Assembly: GCF_017812015.1 (NCBI RefSeq)
Contig: NZ_JADQTN010000002.1
Span: 372,001-436,000, forward strand
Reading direction: 5' to 3'
DNA from: Pontixanthobacter sp. CEM42
Lineage (GTDB): Bacteria; Pseudomonadota; Alphaproteobacteria; Sphingomonadales; Sphingomonadaceae
DNA length: 64,000 bases
A program made the translations under genes and the position numbers. Positions within the stretch are counted from its first letter, which is position 1. Every line of letters starts with the position of its first letter. This document shows positions 18,374-26,444 of this stretch, piece after piece. Under the pieces are notes generated by a model, which was given only the letters and a program-made list of their open reading frames with translations, had not been told where the DNA came from and made no database searches.

Positions 18374-19318
18374 ATGAGTGTACAATTCGGCAATTTGGCA
18401 GCGAAAGTCGCGGCAGACGGCATTGTTTCGCGCGACGAGATTCTGAGCTTGCGCCAGCTCGGCTGGGGCGACGGTAAAATCTTTCGTGAAGAGGCCGAGG
18501 CGATCTTCGCGATCAATCACCAAATTCACGAACCAAGCACCGAATGGGTGGATTTCTTTGTCGAAGCGATCAGCGATATGGTGCGCAATGGCACCGAACC
18601 GCGCAACTACGTTGATGATGCCGAGGCAGCATGGCTGGTCGCCGCACTGGATCAGGACGGCAAACTGGAAACCATGGCCGAACTGGCGCTGCTCACCGAC
18701 GTACTTGAACGCGCGCAGAATGTGCCTGAAACGCTCAAACACTATACACTCAAGCAAATCGAAGAGGCTGTTTTGACTGGGTCCGGTCCCACCCGTTGCG
18801 GCGGTGAACTGTCGGACAGCCACATTAGCTCAGCCGAGTGCAAGCTGGTGCGCCGGATTATCTTCTCAAGCGGCGGCTACGGCCCTGCGGCTGTTAGCCG
18901 GTTTGAAGCGGAAATGTTGTTCCGCCTGAAAGACGCAACGCTTGATCATGATAGTGCAGATGAATGGCCAAAGCTGTTTGTCGATGGGGTCGCCAATTAC
19001 CTGCAAGGCTTTACCGCCGCCAACGCGCAGCTCGAACATGGCCGGATGAAGGAATTGGAAGCTTTTATTGCCGACGATTCGGTCAATGTTGGCCGGTTCT
19101 TTGGACGCATGGCGAAAGCAGCACCCCAAGTGCACAACCACTTTGGCAAAGCGTTTGGCAAGAAGCCCGCCAACTCTGGCTTCGTGGCACGTGAGGCCGC
19201 TGGCAATGTCGTGACCGAAAACGAAAAGAACTGGCTCGATGGCATGATCGAAGCCGACGGTGATGTCGACGCGCTCGAACAAGCCTTGCTAGAGCGTCTC
19301 GCCAACGACCTGCACTAA
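18374..19318 (+). CDS. Hypothetical protein with internal duplication
   Basis: Soluble protein of 314 aa without signal peptide or membrane segments. Two stretches resemble each other: residues 15-70, with EAEAIFAIN then EWVDFFVEAI, and residues 152-210, with EAEMLFRLKD then EWPKLFVDGV. Between them and at the C-terminus lie shorter related pieces (VAALDQDGKLETMAELALL; ENEKNWLDGMIEADGD) with acidic DQDG and EADGD loops. The whole looks like tandem helical modules, possibly TerB-like or EF-hand-like, but I cannot name a family. AAGGGAAG lies about 6 nt before the ATG. It appears monocistronic. Confidence 0.72.
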   Translation: MSVQFGNLAAKVAADGIVSRDEILSLRQLGWGDGKIFREEAEAIFAINHQIHEPSTEWVDFFVEAISDMVRNGTEPRNYVDDAEAAWLVAALDQDGKLETMAELALLTDVLERAQNVPETLKHYTLKQIEEAVLTGSGPTRCGGELSDSHISSAECKLVRRIIFSSGGYGPAAVSRFEAEMLFRLKDATLDHDSADEWPKLFVDGVANYLQGFTAANAQLEHGRMKELEAFIADDSVNVGRFFGRMAKAAPQVHNHFGKAFGKKPANSGFVAREAAGNVVTENEKNWLDGMIEADGDVDALEQALLERLANDLH

Positions 19319-19363
19319 GATTAGGCGAGGCAAGGCGGCGTTCGCAGCCTGCCACAACCCAAT

Positions 19364-19732
19364 TTAGACCATGAAGGACTCGCCGCAGCCACAGGCGCCC
19401 TTGGCATTGGGGTTTTCGAAGGTGAAGCCGGCGGTAAAGTCGTCCTCGACCCAATCCATGATTGAGCCGATCAGATACAGCACGCTGGCGCCGTCAATAT
19501 AGAATGTGCCACCAGGTGTTTCGATCTTCTCGTCGAAACCAACTTCCTCGGTCACGTAATCCACCGAATATGCGAGACCTGAGCAGCCCCGACGCGGCGT
19601 GGATAGTTTTACGCCAATCGCATCTTCAGGTGCTTGCGCCATCAAATGCGCGATCCGCGCCTCTGCACCTTGAGTCAACGTCACAGCTGCTGGCACTTTT
19701 CGGGTTTTCGTAGGCGTTATCGTCTCAGACAT
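19364..19732 (-). CDS. sufA: HesB/IscA-type iron-sulfur assembly protein (SufA)
   Basis: A-type carrier protein of 122 aa that receives Fe-S clusters from SufBCD and passes them to apo-proteins. The three conserved Cys are present as RRGCSGLAY and the C-terminal CGCGESF. It is the last gene of the suf operon and its start touches the stop of the SufT-like gene. A second A-type protein, ErpA-like, is encoded at about 50.8 kb. The name SufA is given from location; IscA would be sequence-equivalent. Confidence 0.9.
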   Translation of the reverse strand: MSETITPTKTRKVPAAVTLTQGAEARIAHLMAQAPEDAIGVKLSTPRRGCSGLAYSVDYVTEEVGFDEKIETPGGTFYIDGASVLYLIGSIMDWVEDDFTAGFTFENPNAKGACGCGESFMV

Positions 19733-20235
19733 CAGAGCATTCCCAATTCTAGGCGCGCTTCATCGCTCATTTTGCCAGGATCCCATGGCGGATCCCAAAC
19801 CAGAACCACTTCGGCGTCGCGCACACCCGGCACCGATGCGGCGCGCAACTCAACTTCGGCCGGCATAGATTCAGCCACCGGGCAGTTTGGCGTCGTTAGC
19901 GTCATGCTGACGGTGACATCTGAATCGGAATCAACTTCGACGCCGTAGATCAGGCCAAGATCGTAGATATTGACCGGGATTTCAGGGTCATAGATTTCCT
20001 GCAAGGCAGCGATGACCGCATCATGTAACTCGCCGCCCGGATCACCCGGCGCGACCGGTTCGGGCTTTTTCTGAAGAAAGCCTTCAAGGTAATCGCGCTT
20101 ACGCTCCAGCTTTTCGCCCATCGTTTCAGAGGCGCTGTCTTCCACCGCATCCTCGACACGTGCGCGAGCGGGTGCCGCAACTGCGGTCACTTCTTCAGTC
20201 TCAATCTTTCGCTCTTCATTCACGTTTCCGGTCAT
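19732..20235 (-). CDS. sufT: SufT-like DUF59/MIP18 family protein
   Basis: Fe-S assembly factor of 167 aa. The first 65 residues form an acidic and Lys-rich extension. The MIP18 (DUF59) domain follows, with DPEIPVNIYDLGLIYG, TLTTPNCPVAESMP including the conserved Cys, and VWDPPWDPGKMSDEAR. SufT proteins assist Fe-S maturation in bacteria that use SUF. It overlaps sufS by 4 bp and touches sufA, which places it inside the operon. The assignment rests on domain and context. Confidence 0.88.
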   Translation of the reverse strand: MTGNVNEERKIETEEVTAVAAPARARVEDAVEDSASETMGEKLERKRDYLEGFLQKKPEPVAPGDPGGELHDAVIAALQEIYDPEIPVNIYDLGLIYGVEVDSDSDVTVSMTLTTPNCPVAESMPAEVELRAASVPGVRDAEVVLVWDPPWDPGKMSDEARLELGML

Positions 20236-21467
20236 TGGCCAAAGATCCTCTTAGTCCGTTCAATACCGCGCATCAGAGCGTCGATATCGCTTTCATCGCT
20301 ATACAGCCCAAAGCTCGCCCGCGCTGTCGCAGGAACGCCGAGATACGTCATCAGTGGCTGAGCGCAGTGATGACCGGCGCGGATCGCAACATTCTCTTCA
20401 TCCAATATGGTACCGAGATCATGCGGGTGAACCCCCTCCATCTCGAAAGAGACAATCCCGGCCGACTTTTCAGGGCCGAACAACCGTATCGAATTGATTG
20501 TTCGCAGCTCGTTGCGGAGCTTCCCAGCCAGCCCGCTTTCGTGCGCAAACAGGCTCTCCAGATCAAGCGCATCGACATAATCAATCGCCGCATGCAGCGT
20601 GACCGCTTCGGTGATCATCGGCGTACCCGCTTCAAACCGCTGTGGCGGCGGGGCATAGGTCGTCTTCTCAAACGTCACGCTGTCGATCATCGCGCCGCCA
20701 CCTTGATAGGGGGGCATTGCATCCAGCAGTTCCTCACGCGCCCACAGCACACCTATGCCAGTCGGCCCGTAGAGTTTATGTGCAGAGAGAACATAGAAAT
20801 CGCAATCCAGCTCCTGCATGTTGAGCCGCATCCGCGGGGCTGCCTGACAGCCATCAAGCAGCAGCTTCGCGCCGACATTGTGTGCTAGCTTGGCAGCACG
20901 CTTCACACCCAAGATTGAGCCTAGTACGTTCGAGACATGCGCCAGTGCGACGATTTTATGCTGGGGCGTAAGCATCTGTTCCAGCGCATCCAGATCGATC
21001 AAATGATCTTCGGTGAGCGGGCAGACATCAATCTCTGCGCCAGTCTGCTGCGCGATCATTTGCCAAGGCACGATGTTGGAGTGATGCTCTAACTGGCTGA
21101 GCATGATCCGGTCGCCAGCCTTGAGGTTCATTCCACCCCAGCTTTGCGCTACAAGATTGATACCCTCGGTCGCGCCGCGCACAAACACGATTTCAGTCTC
21201 GCTTTTCGCACCGATAAATTCTGCGGTACGGCGGCGGGCAGCCTCATAGGCAAGCGTCATCTCCGCGGAGCGTGAATAGACCCCGCGGTGCACCGTCGCA
21301 TAATCACGCCCGAGCGCATTAGACATCGCATCGATCACCGCCTGCGGCTTTTGCGCGGTCGCAGCGGTATCGAGATAATGCCAAGGCTTGCCCTCAGCCG
21401 TTACAAGGCCGGGAAAGTCGCTCCGGCGATCGGTCGACCGCTCTTGTGTTTGCGTGTCTAAGGACAT
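20232..21467 (-). CDS. sufS: Cysteine desulfurase SufS
   Basis: PLP-dependent group II cysteine desulfurase, 411 aa, which takes sulfur from cysteine for Fe-S synthesis. The PLP lysine is Lys231 in SAHKLYGPTG, and the active-site Cys368 lies in GHHCAQPL, matching E. coli SufS. LEHHSNIVPWQ is also diagnostic. ATG 21467 has GGAGAG about 7 nt upstream. The start lies inside the 3' end of a small secreted-protein gene (10 bp overlap). No separate sufE gene is seen in this window. Confidence 0.95.
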   Translation of the reverse strand: MSLDTQTQERSTDRRSDFPGLVTAEGKPWHYLDTAATAQKPQAVIDAMSNALGRDYATVHRGVYSRSAEMTLAYEAARRRTAEFIGAKSETEIVFVRGATEGINLVAQSWGGMNLKAGDRIMLSQLEHHSNIVPWQMIAQQTGAEIDVCPLTEDHLIDLDALEQMLTPQHKIVALAHVSNVLGSILGVKRAAKLAHNVGAKLLLDGCQAAPRMRLNMQELDCDFYVLSAHKLYGPTGIGVLWAREELLDAMPPYQGGGAMIDSVTFEKTTYAPPPQRFEAGTPMITEAVTLHAAIDYVDALDLESLFAHESGLAGKLRNELRTINSIRLFGPEKSAGIVSFEMEGVHPHDLGTILDEENVAIRAGHHCAQPLMTYLGVPATARASFGLYSDESDIDALMRGIERTKRIFGQ

Positions 21468-21868
21468 GAGCCAACTCTCCACTTTCCAGCATCGGGCCCA
21501 CGTGCGCATTGCGAGCGCATCGTCATTCCAGCCAAGCTCCATCCATTCGTGACGGGCACCAGCTTTATGAGCCACTGCTGCGCCTGAACCGAATCATCCA
21601 GCACATTGTTTTGCGTTACTGTTGCCAAAAGCTGTTCTGAATTATCGGGATTGTTCTCGATAGTTATTGTCAGCTTCTGCTTGCCCTCAAGCGATTCGGG
21701 GAAGTTCCCTGCGAATGCCGCAGCGGCAGATAGCGGGTCAGGATAAACGGTCTCAGGAATGAGAATTTGAGGCGGTTTCGCCTCAGGCTGAGGCGCGGCA
21801 ACCGGACCGGCAGCGTGCGCACCAGCCGGCACCATCATCAACATGGAAAGGGCGAATAGCATTTTCAT
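21458..21868 (-). CDS. Hypothetical secreted protein within the suf operon
   Basis: Protein of 136 aa with a clear signal peptide (MKMLFALSMLMMVPAGAHA, about 19 residues). A short Pro-rich linker leads to a small domain with PDPLSAAAAFAGNFPESLEG, an acidic-polar middle and a C-terminal pair of Cys (RSQCARG, VGSCP) that could form a disulfide. I know no family for it. It overlaps sufD and sufS at its two ends, so it is translated with the suf genes although its product is exported. The purpose of such an arrangement is unclear. Confidence 0.7.
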   Translation of the reverse strand: MKMLFALSMLMMVPAGAHAAGPVAAPQPEAKPPQILIPETVYPDPLSAAAAFAGNFPESLEGKQKLTITIENNPDNSEQLLATVTQNNVLDDSVQAQQWLIKLVPVTNGWSLAGMTMRSQCARGPDAGKWRVGSCP

Positions 21869-22632
21869 ACAGTTGCCTGATCCAGCTCGGACAAAGTCCG
21901 CTCTAGCATCCGTTCGCGGGTTGCTTCATCTTCGATCGCTTCAAATGCATCGCCGACAAAGGCTTGGATTAGCAGCTTGCGCGCTATCTCCGGGGGAATC
22001 CCGCGAGCCGCCATATAATAACTGGCCTGCTCATCGAGCTGACCAATCGCCGCACCATGCGCACACAGCACATCGTCGGCGAAGATTTCCAGCTCAGGCT
22101 TGGTGTTGGCAGTCGCGCCCTTCTCCAACAGGATCGCGCGAAAATTCTGCGCGGCATCGGTCTTTTGCGCATCGCGCGCGACTTCGATCCGGCCAAGGAA
22201 ATTGCCCGTTGATTGGCCCCATTGGACCGCGCGAACGACTTGGTTCGATGTGGCATTGGGGTGCGAGTGCTTCGTGCAGGTCACAAATTCCTGCACCTTG
22301 TCACCACCGCCAAGCGTTACGCCGCCAAATTCGAAATGCGCACCTTCTTCAAGCGTTACTTCGATCTCGACACGAGCATAGCGTCCGGCTGCAATTGTCT
22401 TAAAAGCTTCGAACCGGCCACCTTTACCGACATGAACACGCAAGCGGTCAACCATGCCGTCAGAGGCCTCACCTGAACCGTGCATCGAGTGCTCGCTTCG
22501 GGTTTCGCCAGCCGGCACTTCAATCGTACGCCAATGATTGATCACGTCAGGATTAGACGCAGCGAGGTACTCGCCATCGGAATAGCGCCAATCCTCGTCA
22601 CGCGTCGTAGGAAGAGTTGCAGCTTCTGCCAT
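21865..22632 (-). CDS. sufD: Fe-S cluster assembly scaffold protein SufD
   Basis: Partner of SufB in the SufBC2D scaffold. It belongs to the SufBD family, with a right-handed beta helix, and at 255 aa is shorter than the E. coli protein (about 420 aa), as is usual in Alphaproteobacteria. Typical parts are TRDEDWRYSDGEYL at the N-terminus, the AHGAAIGQLDEQASYYMAARGIP-like motif near residue 200 and LLIQAFVGDAF at the C-terminus. The conserved His of the AHGA motif is present. Its start overlaps the stop of sufC by one base. Confidence 0.93.
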   Translation of the reverse strand: MAEAATLPTTRDEDWRYSDGEYLAASNPDVINHWRTIEVPAGETRSEHSMHGSGEASDGMVDRLRVHVGKGGRFEAFKTIAAGRYARVEIEVTLEEGAHFEFGGVTLGGGDKVQEFVTCTKHSHPNATSNQVVRAVQWGQSTGNFLGRIEVARDAQKTDAAQNFRAILLEKGATANTKPELEIFADDVLCAHGAAIGQLDEQASYYMAARGIPPEIARKLLIQAFVGDAFEAIEDEATRERMLERTLSELDQATV

Positions 22633-23375
22633 CAGGCTACTACCGCCTCATAGCCTTCGCTCTCGAGCTGCATAGCCAGTTCTGGCCCGCCGCTGGTGAC
22701 GATCCGACCTTTGGCCAGAACGTGCACCTTGTCCGGCTTCACATAGTCGAGCAGGCGTTGATAGTGAGTGATCAGCAAAACGCCTTTAGCGGGGGCGCGC
22801 ATGATTGCATTGATCCCGTCACCGACCACGCGCAGCGCATCGATATCCAGACCGCTATCAGTCTCATCCAGAACAGCGAATTTCGGATCGAGAATGCCCA
22901 TCTGAACCATCTCGGAGCGCTTCTTCTCACCGCCCGAAAAGCCGACATTTACTTGGCGCTTGAGCATTTCCATATCGAGCTTGAGCAGCGCGGCTTTCTC
23001 ACGCGCGAGCTTCAGAAATTCACCGCCAGACAAAGCTTCTTCACCGCGTGACGCGCGCTGCGCGTTCAATGCTTCGCGCAGGAATTGCACATTCGAGACA
23101 CCGGGAATTTCAACCGGGTATTGGAAACCGAGAAACAGACCCGTCGCAGCGCGCTCATGTGGCTCCAGATCAAGCAGGTCCTGCCCCATGAACTCGACCG
23201 ATCCTTCGGTCACTTCATAACCGGGACGGCCGCCGAGCACGTATGACAGGGTCGATTTACCCGCGCCATTGGGGCCCATGATCGCATGGATTTCGCCCGC
23301 ATTCACTTCGAGCGAGAGCCCTTTGAGGATCTGTGTATCGCCGACATTGGCATGGAGATTGGTGATTTTCAGCAT
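22632..23375 (-). CDS. sufC: Fe-S cluster assembly ATPase SufC
   Basis: ABC-type ATPase of the SufBCD scaffold, 247 aa. Walker A is GPNGAGKSTL (near residue 35), the signature is SGGEKKRSEM, and Walker B with its Glu is FAVLDETDSGLDIDAL, a sequence very characteristic of SufC. GLFLGFQYPVEIPGV is also family-specific. It drives conformational change of SufBD during cluster assembly. The gene lies between the DUF559 gene (20 bp gap) and sufD. Confidence 0.97.
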   Translation of the reverse strand: MLKITNLHANVGDTQILKGLSLEVNAGEIHAIMGPNGAGKSTLSYVLGGRPGYEVTEGSVEFMGQDLLDLEPHERAATGLFLGFQYPVEIPGVSNVQFLREALNAQRASRGEEALSGGEFLKLAREKAALLKLDMEMLKRQVNVGFSGGEKKRSEMVQMGILDPKFAVLDETDSGLDIDALRVVGDGINAIMRAPAKGVLLITHYQRLLDYVKPDKVHVLAKGRIVTSGGPELAMQLESEGYEAVVA

Positions 23376-23395
23376 TGCTTGGTTGGTCTCGTAAA

Positions 23396-23896
23396 TTATC
23401 GGATTGATCCGCGACGATTGAACTCGCGGTCTTCGTAATCAGGGCGCGCCGGCTTTGCGCGGCTGGGCTTGTCGAATGGCTTCATCAACTCTTCGTGGAT
23501 CGCTTCTTGAATAGGTTCTAAATCCCCCATCACTTCTTCTTTGGTGAAACGCATCACGCGAACGCCCACGTCTGCCAACTTGCGATCAGACAGTTCCTCG
23601 ATCTTGGCATCGGCCTCCGTATCGCCGCTAATCTCGACCACTAGCCAGCGCGTTTTGCAGGCGAAATCGACGACGGAAGAGCCCATCACAACTTCGCGGT
23701 TGAATGAGAAATTCCCGACGCCCTTATCCTTTAGCAGGCCCCACAGCCGCTTATGCGCCTCGGTCGGGTGCCGCCGGTTAAAGCGAGCACGATCATGCAA
23801 CTTGTCCTTGCGGGCTTCGGAAATATTCCAGCCAGCGGTCTTGTCCGCATTGGCCGTATCACCAGAGCCGAGAGAAAGGGTCTTTCGCTCAGTCAT
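23396..23896 (-). CDS. DUF559 endonuclease-like protein within the suf operon
   Basis: Protein of 166 aa with a DUF559 domain, related to very-short-patch-repair-type nucleases. HDRARFNRRHPTEAHKRLW, the FNREVVMGSSVVDFACK strand pair and RWLVVEISGD correspond to the PD-(D/E)xK core, with Asp in VVDF and Glu in VVEI as likely metal ligands. No proven function exists for these small stand-alone proteins. The C-terminal tail is Arg- and Pro-rich. It overlaps the upstream secreted-protein gene by 4 bp and precedes sufC. Confidence 0.83.
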   Translation of the reverse strand: MTERKTLSLGSGDTANADKTAGWNISEARKDKLHDRARFNRRHPTEAHKRLWGLLKDKGVGNFSFNREVVMGSSVVDFACKTRWLVVEISGDTEADAKIEELSDRKLADVGVRVMRFTKEEVMGDLEPIQEAIHEELMKPFDKPSRAKPARPDYEDREFNRRGSIR

Positions 23897-24375
23897 TGCG
23901 TCACGGTCTCTACCGCAGGCTTGTCCAAATTAACCTGTGTCTCTTCGGCTTTGCCGACTTGCTGCGCATAGGGGTCGCTTTCCAAACCGCGGTCCATATA
24001 GCCATCCAGCACACGGCCTCGGTCAATATGGACTGTCTTGATATTGTCGAACAACGTGTTGAGCTCATCCATCGACATTGCATATTTGGGCTTTTCAGCC
24101 AGCCGGTCGAAGGCTGCTTTCTTGGTCTTCTTTTCGATTTTGGCGCATAGCGGCACCGCGTTGCGATACTCGGCCTCGAACGTACGGCCCGAGCCAATCC
24201 GGACTTCCTGCGACCTGAGGCAAGTCGTATATTGATCGACATGAGGCGAAATGTAGATCGGATATTCGATAATAAATATCCGGGCTTTGAGCGGAGGCGC
24301 ACCTACAGGAGCGGGTTTGCTCGGCGGCAGGGCCTGCTGGGAGAACAGAAGTGAAGCAAGGGCTAGACTTAACAT
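23893..24375 (-). CDS. Hypothetical exported protein within the suf operon
   Basis: Protein of 160 aa with a short signal peptide (residues 1-18, LALASLLFSQQA). The mature part contains two Cys (TTCLRSQEV and VPLCAKIEKK), which may form a disulfide, and many charged residues, with no recognised domain. It sits 40 bp after sufB and overlaps the DUF559 gene by 4 bp. Together with that gene and the one before sufS it makes three non-canonical members of this operon. No function is proposed. Confidence 0.7.
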   Translation of the reverse strand: MLSLALASLLFSQQALPPSKPAPVGAPPLKARIFIIEYPIYISPHVDQYTTCLRSQEVRIGSGRTFEAEYRNAVPLCAKIEKKTKKAAFDRLAEKPKYAMSMDELNTLFDNIKTVHIDRGRVLDGYMDRGLESDPYAQQVGKAEETQVNLDKPAVETVTQ

Positions 24376-24415
24376 GGTAGATTCTCCGGCTGGAGTGGTT
24401 TCGGGCGGACGATCA

Positions 24416-25912
24416 TTATCCGACGCTTCCTTCGAGACTGATACCGAGGAGTTTCTGTGCCTCTACGGCAAACTCCATCGGCAATTGTTTCAAAACTTCT
24501 TTGGCAAAACCATTGACGATTAAGGCAACCGCCTCTTCTTCTCCTAGGCCGCGCTGCATTGCATAGAAAAGCTGATCATCGCTGATTTTGCTGGTGGTCG
24601 CTTCATGCTCAATCTGTGCGGTCGGGTTTTTCACCTCAATGTAAGGCACGGTATGCGCGCCGCATGTGTCACCTAGCAGCAGTGAGTCGCATTGGGTAAA
24701 GTTCCGGATATTGTCGGCATTCGCACCAACACGAACGAGCCCGCGATAGGTGTTATCCGATTTACCAGCGCTGATGCCCTTGGAGATGATTGTCGAACGG
24801 CTGCCTTTGCCGTTGTGGATCATCTTGGTGCCGGTATCGGCCTGCTGGTAATTATTGGTCACCGCAACCGAGTAAAACTCGCCCACGCTGTCTTCGCCAT
24901 TGAGCACGCAAGACGGGTATTTCCACGTCACTGCACTGCCGGTTTCGACTTGCGTCCAGCTGATCTTAGATCGCGCACCCTGGCACAGCCCGCGCTTGGT
25001 CACGAAGTTGTAGATCCCGCCCTTGCCCTCGGCGTCGCCCGGATACCAGTTCTGGACGGTCGAGTATTTGATCTCGGCATCTTCCATCGCGACCAATTCC
25101 ACGACAGCAGCATGAAGTTGATTTTCGTCGCGCATCGGCGCGGTACAGCCTTCGAGATAGGACACATAGCTGCCCTTCTCCGCCACAATCAGAGTGCGCT
25201 CGAACTGGCCTGTATTCTCGGCGTTGATCCGGAAATAGGTGCTGAGTTCCATGGGGCAACGAACACCCTCTGGAATGTACACAAACGTCCCGTCTGAAAA
25301 GACCGCGCAGTTGAGCGTTGCAAAGTAATTGTCGTGCTGCGGCACGACCTTGCCGAGCCACTTCTTGACCATGTCTGGATATTCTTTGATCGCTTCCGAA
25401 ATGCTTCGGAAGATCACACCTGCTTTTTCCAGCTCTTCGCGGAAAGTTGTTGCGACCGATACACTGTCGAACACAGCATCCACGGCGACTTTGCGTGCGC
25501 CTTCGACACCGGCAAGCACTTCCTGCTCGGCAATCGGAATGCCCAACTTGTCGTAAACGCGCTTGATCTCGGGATCGAGCTCGTCAAGCGATCCGAGTGT
25601 CGGTTTCTTGGTTGGCTCGGCGTAATAATAGGCGTCTTGGTAGTCGATTGTCGGGTAGCCAAGTTTCGCCCAATCGGGCTCTTCCATGGTCTGCCACAGA
25701 CGGAATGCTTTTAGCCGCCAGTCGAGCATCCATTCAGGCTCGCCCTTTTTCTCACTGATAAAGCGAACGGTATCTTCGTTGAGACCCTTGGGTGCGAAAG
25801 TCTGCTCGATATCCGACGAGAAGCCGTGCTCGTAAGTCTCGAGCTTCTTTGCCGCATCACGCGCCGCCTGGTCTTGGATTTCCTCTTCAGGAAGTGTGGT
25901 TTGCTCGTTCAT
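24416..25912 (-). CDS. sufB: Fe-S cluster assembly protein SufB
   Basis: Main scaffold subunit of the SUF complex, 498 aa, the usual length. Characteristic segments are [14 protein letters not shown] at about residue 60, the [19 protein letters not shown] stretch, [20 protein letters not shown] and the [20 protein letters not shown] stretch with the conserved Cys that receives sulfur. ATG 25912 overlaps the stop of the Rrf2 regulator gene by 4 bp. It follows that regulator as the first structural gene of the operon. Confidence 0.96.
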   Translation of the reverse strand: MNEQTTLPEEEIQDQAARDAAKKLETYEHGFSSDIEQTFAPKGLNEDTVRFISEKKGEPEWMLDWRLKAFRLWQTMEEPDWAKLGYPTIDYQDAYYYAEPTKKPTLGSLDELDPEIKRVYDKLGIPIAEQEVLAGVEGARKVAVDAVFDSVSVATTFREELEKAGVIFRSISEAIKEYPDMVKKWLGKVVPQHDNYFATLNCAVFSDGTFVYIPEGVRCPMELSTYFRINAENTGQFERTLIVAEKGSYVSYLEGCTAPMRDENQLHAAVVELVAMEDAEIKYSTVQNWYPGDAEGKGGIYNFVTKRGLCQGARSKISWTQVETGSAVTWKYPSCVLNGEDSVGEFYSVAVTNNYQQADTGTKMIHNGKGSRSTIISKGISAGKSDNTYRGLVRVGANADNIRNFTQCDSLLLGDTCGAHTVPYIEVKNPTAQIEHEATTSKISDDQLFYAMQRGLGEEEAVALIVNGFAKEVLKQLPMEFAVEAQKLLGISLEGSVG

Positions 25913-26334
25913 GCCAGTTCTCGTTGAGGAATATCTTGGGCCAATTGTGTCAGCGGAATATCCGCCAGCGCGCCGCGCAATGCTTGGTTGACTACCGGCC
26001 AATGAGGCCGGACCGCGCAATTTTGTTCGATACCGCAATCCGGCGCGCTGCCATCTACGCAGGCGGTAAGCGCAATCGGGCCTTCTATCGCCTCGACTAT
26101 ATCCGCGACCGTTATTGCCGCAGCCGGACGCGCCAATTGCAGGCCACCTTTCGCCCCGCGCACGGAGCGCAGCAGGCCAGCCGCAGTCAGCTTACTTACG
26201 ACCTTCTGAACTGTGGGCGCAGGCAGGCCGGTCTCTGCAGCCAACTCGCTCGCCGACACGCGCCCACCACCGCAATGACGCGCGGCAGCAGTCATTGTGA
26301 CAACAGCATAATCGGCAAGATTTGAAAGGCGCAT
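25909..26334 (-). CDS. Rrf2-family regulator of the suf operon (IscR-like)
   Basis: Winged-helix regulator of 141 aa. The DNA-binding part includes [13 protein letters not shown] and [20 protein letters not shown], followed by the wing [11 protein letters not shown]. Cys92, Cys100 and Cys106 lie in the same loop as the [2Fe-2S] ligands of IscR (Cys92, 98, 104 in E. coli), so it probably senses Fe-S status and represses suf when clusters are plentiful. A 25-bp inverted repeat lies 15 bp before its start codon, in keeping with autoregulation. It overlaps sufB by 4 bp. Confidence 0.92.
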   Translation of the reverse strand: MRLSNLADYAVVTMTAAARHCGGGRVSASELAAETGLPAPTVQKVVSKLTAAGLLRSVRGAKGGLQLARPAAAITVADIVEAIEGPIALTACVDGSAPDCGIEQNCAVRPHWPVVNQALRGALADIPLTQLAQDIPQRELA

Positions 26335-26348
26335 GGTCCCTAAACTCT

Positions 26349-26373
26349 AATTCGGACTAATTCGTTCCGAATT
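26349..26373. promoter_or_regulatory. Putative operator of the suf operon
   Basis: A perfect inverted repeat, AATTCGGA at 26349-26356 and TCCGAATT at 26366-26373 with a 9-bp spacer, lies 15 bp upstream of the regulator's start codon. Its position and 25-bp size fit a dimeric Rrf2/IscR-type site. The regulator-site match is inferred from location. Confidence 0.55.
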
Positions 26374-26444
26374 GCAGCTAGAGATGGTTTCGCAGCCCTT
26401 CAAGCACAAAGACCTTGTTGCGAGTCGTTAGCATCTTGTGCTGG

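Noticed and set aside
20160-20888. Plus-strand open frame of 242 codons opposite sufS
   Set aside because: It lies wholly antisense to a clearly conserved gene; no family likeness or ribosome site, and the frame follows codon bias of sufS.
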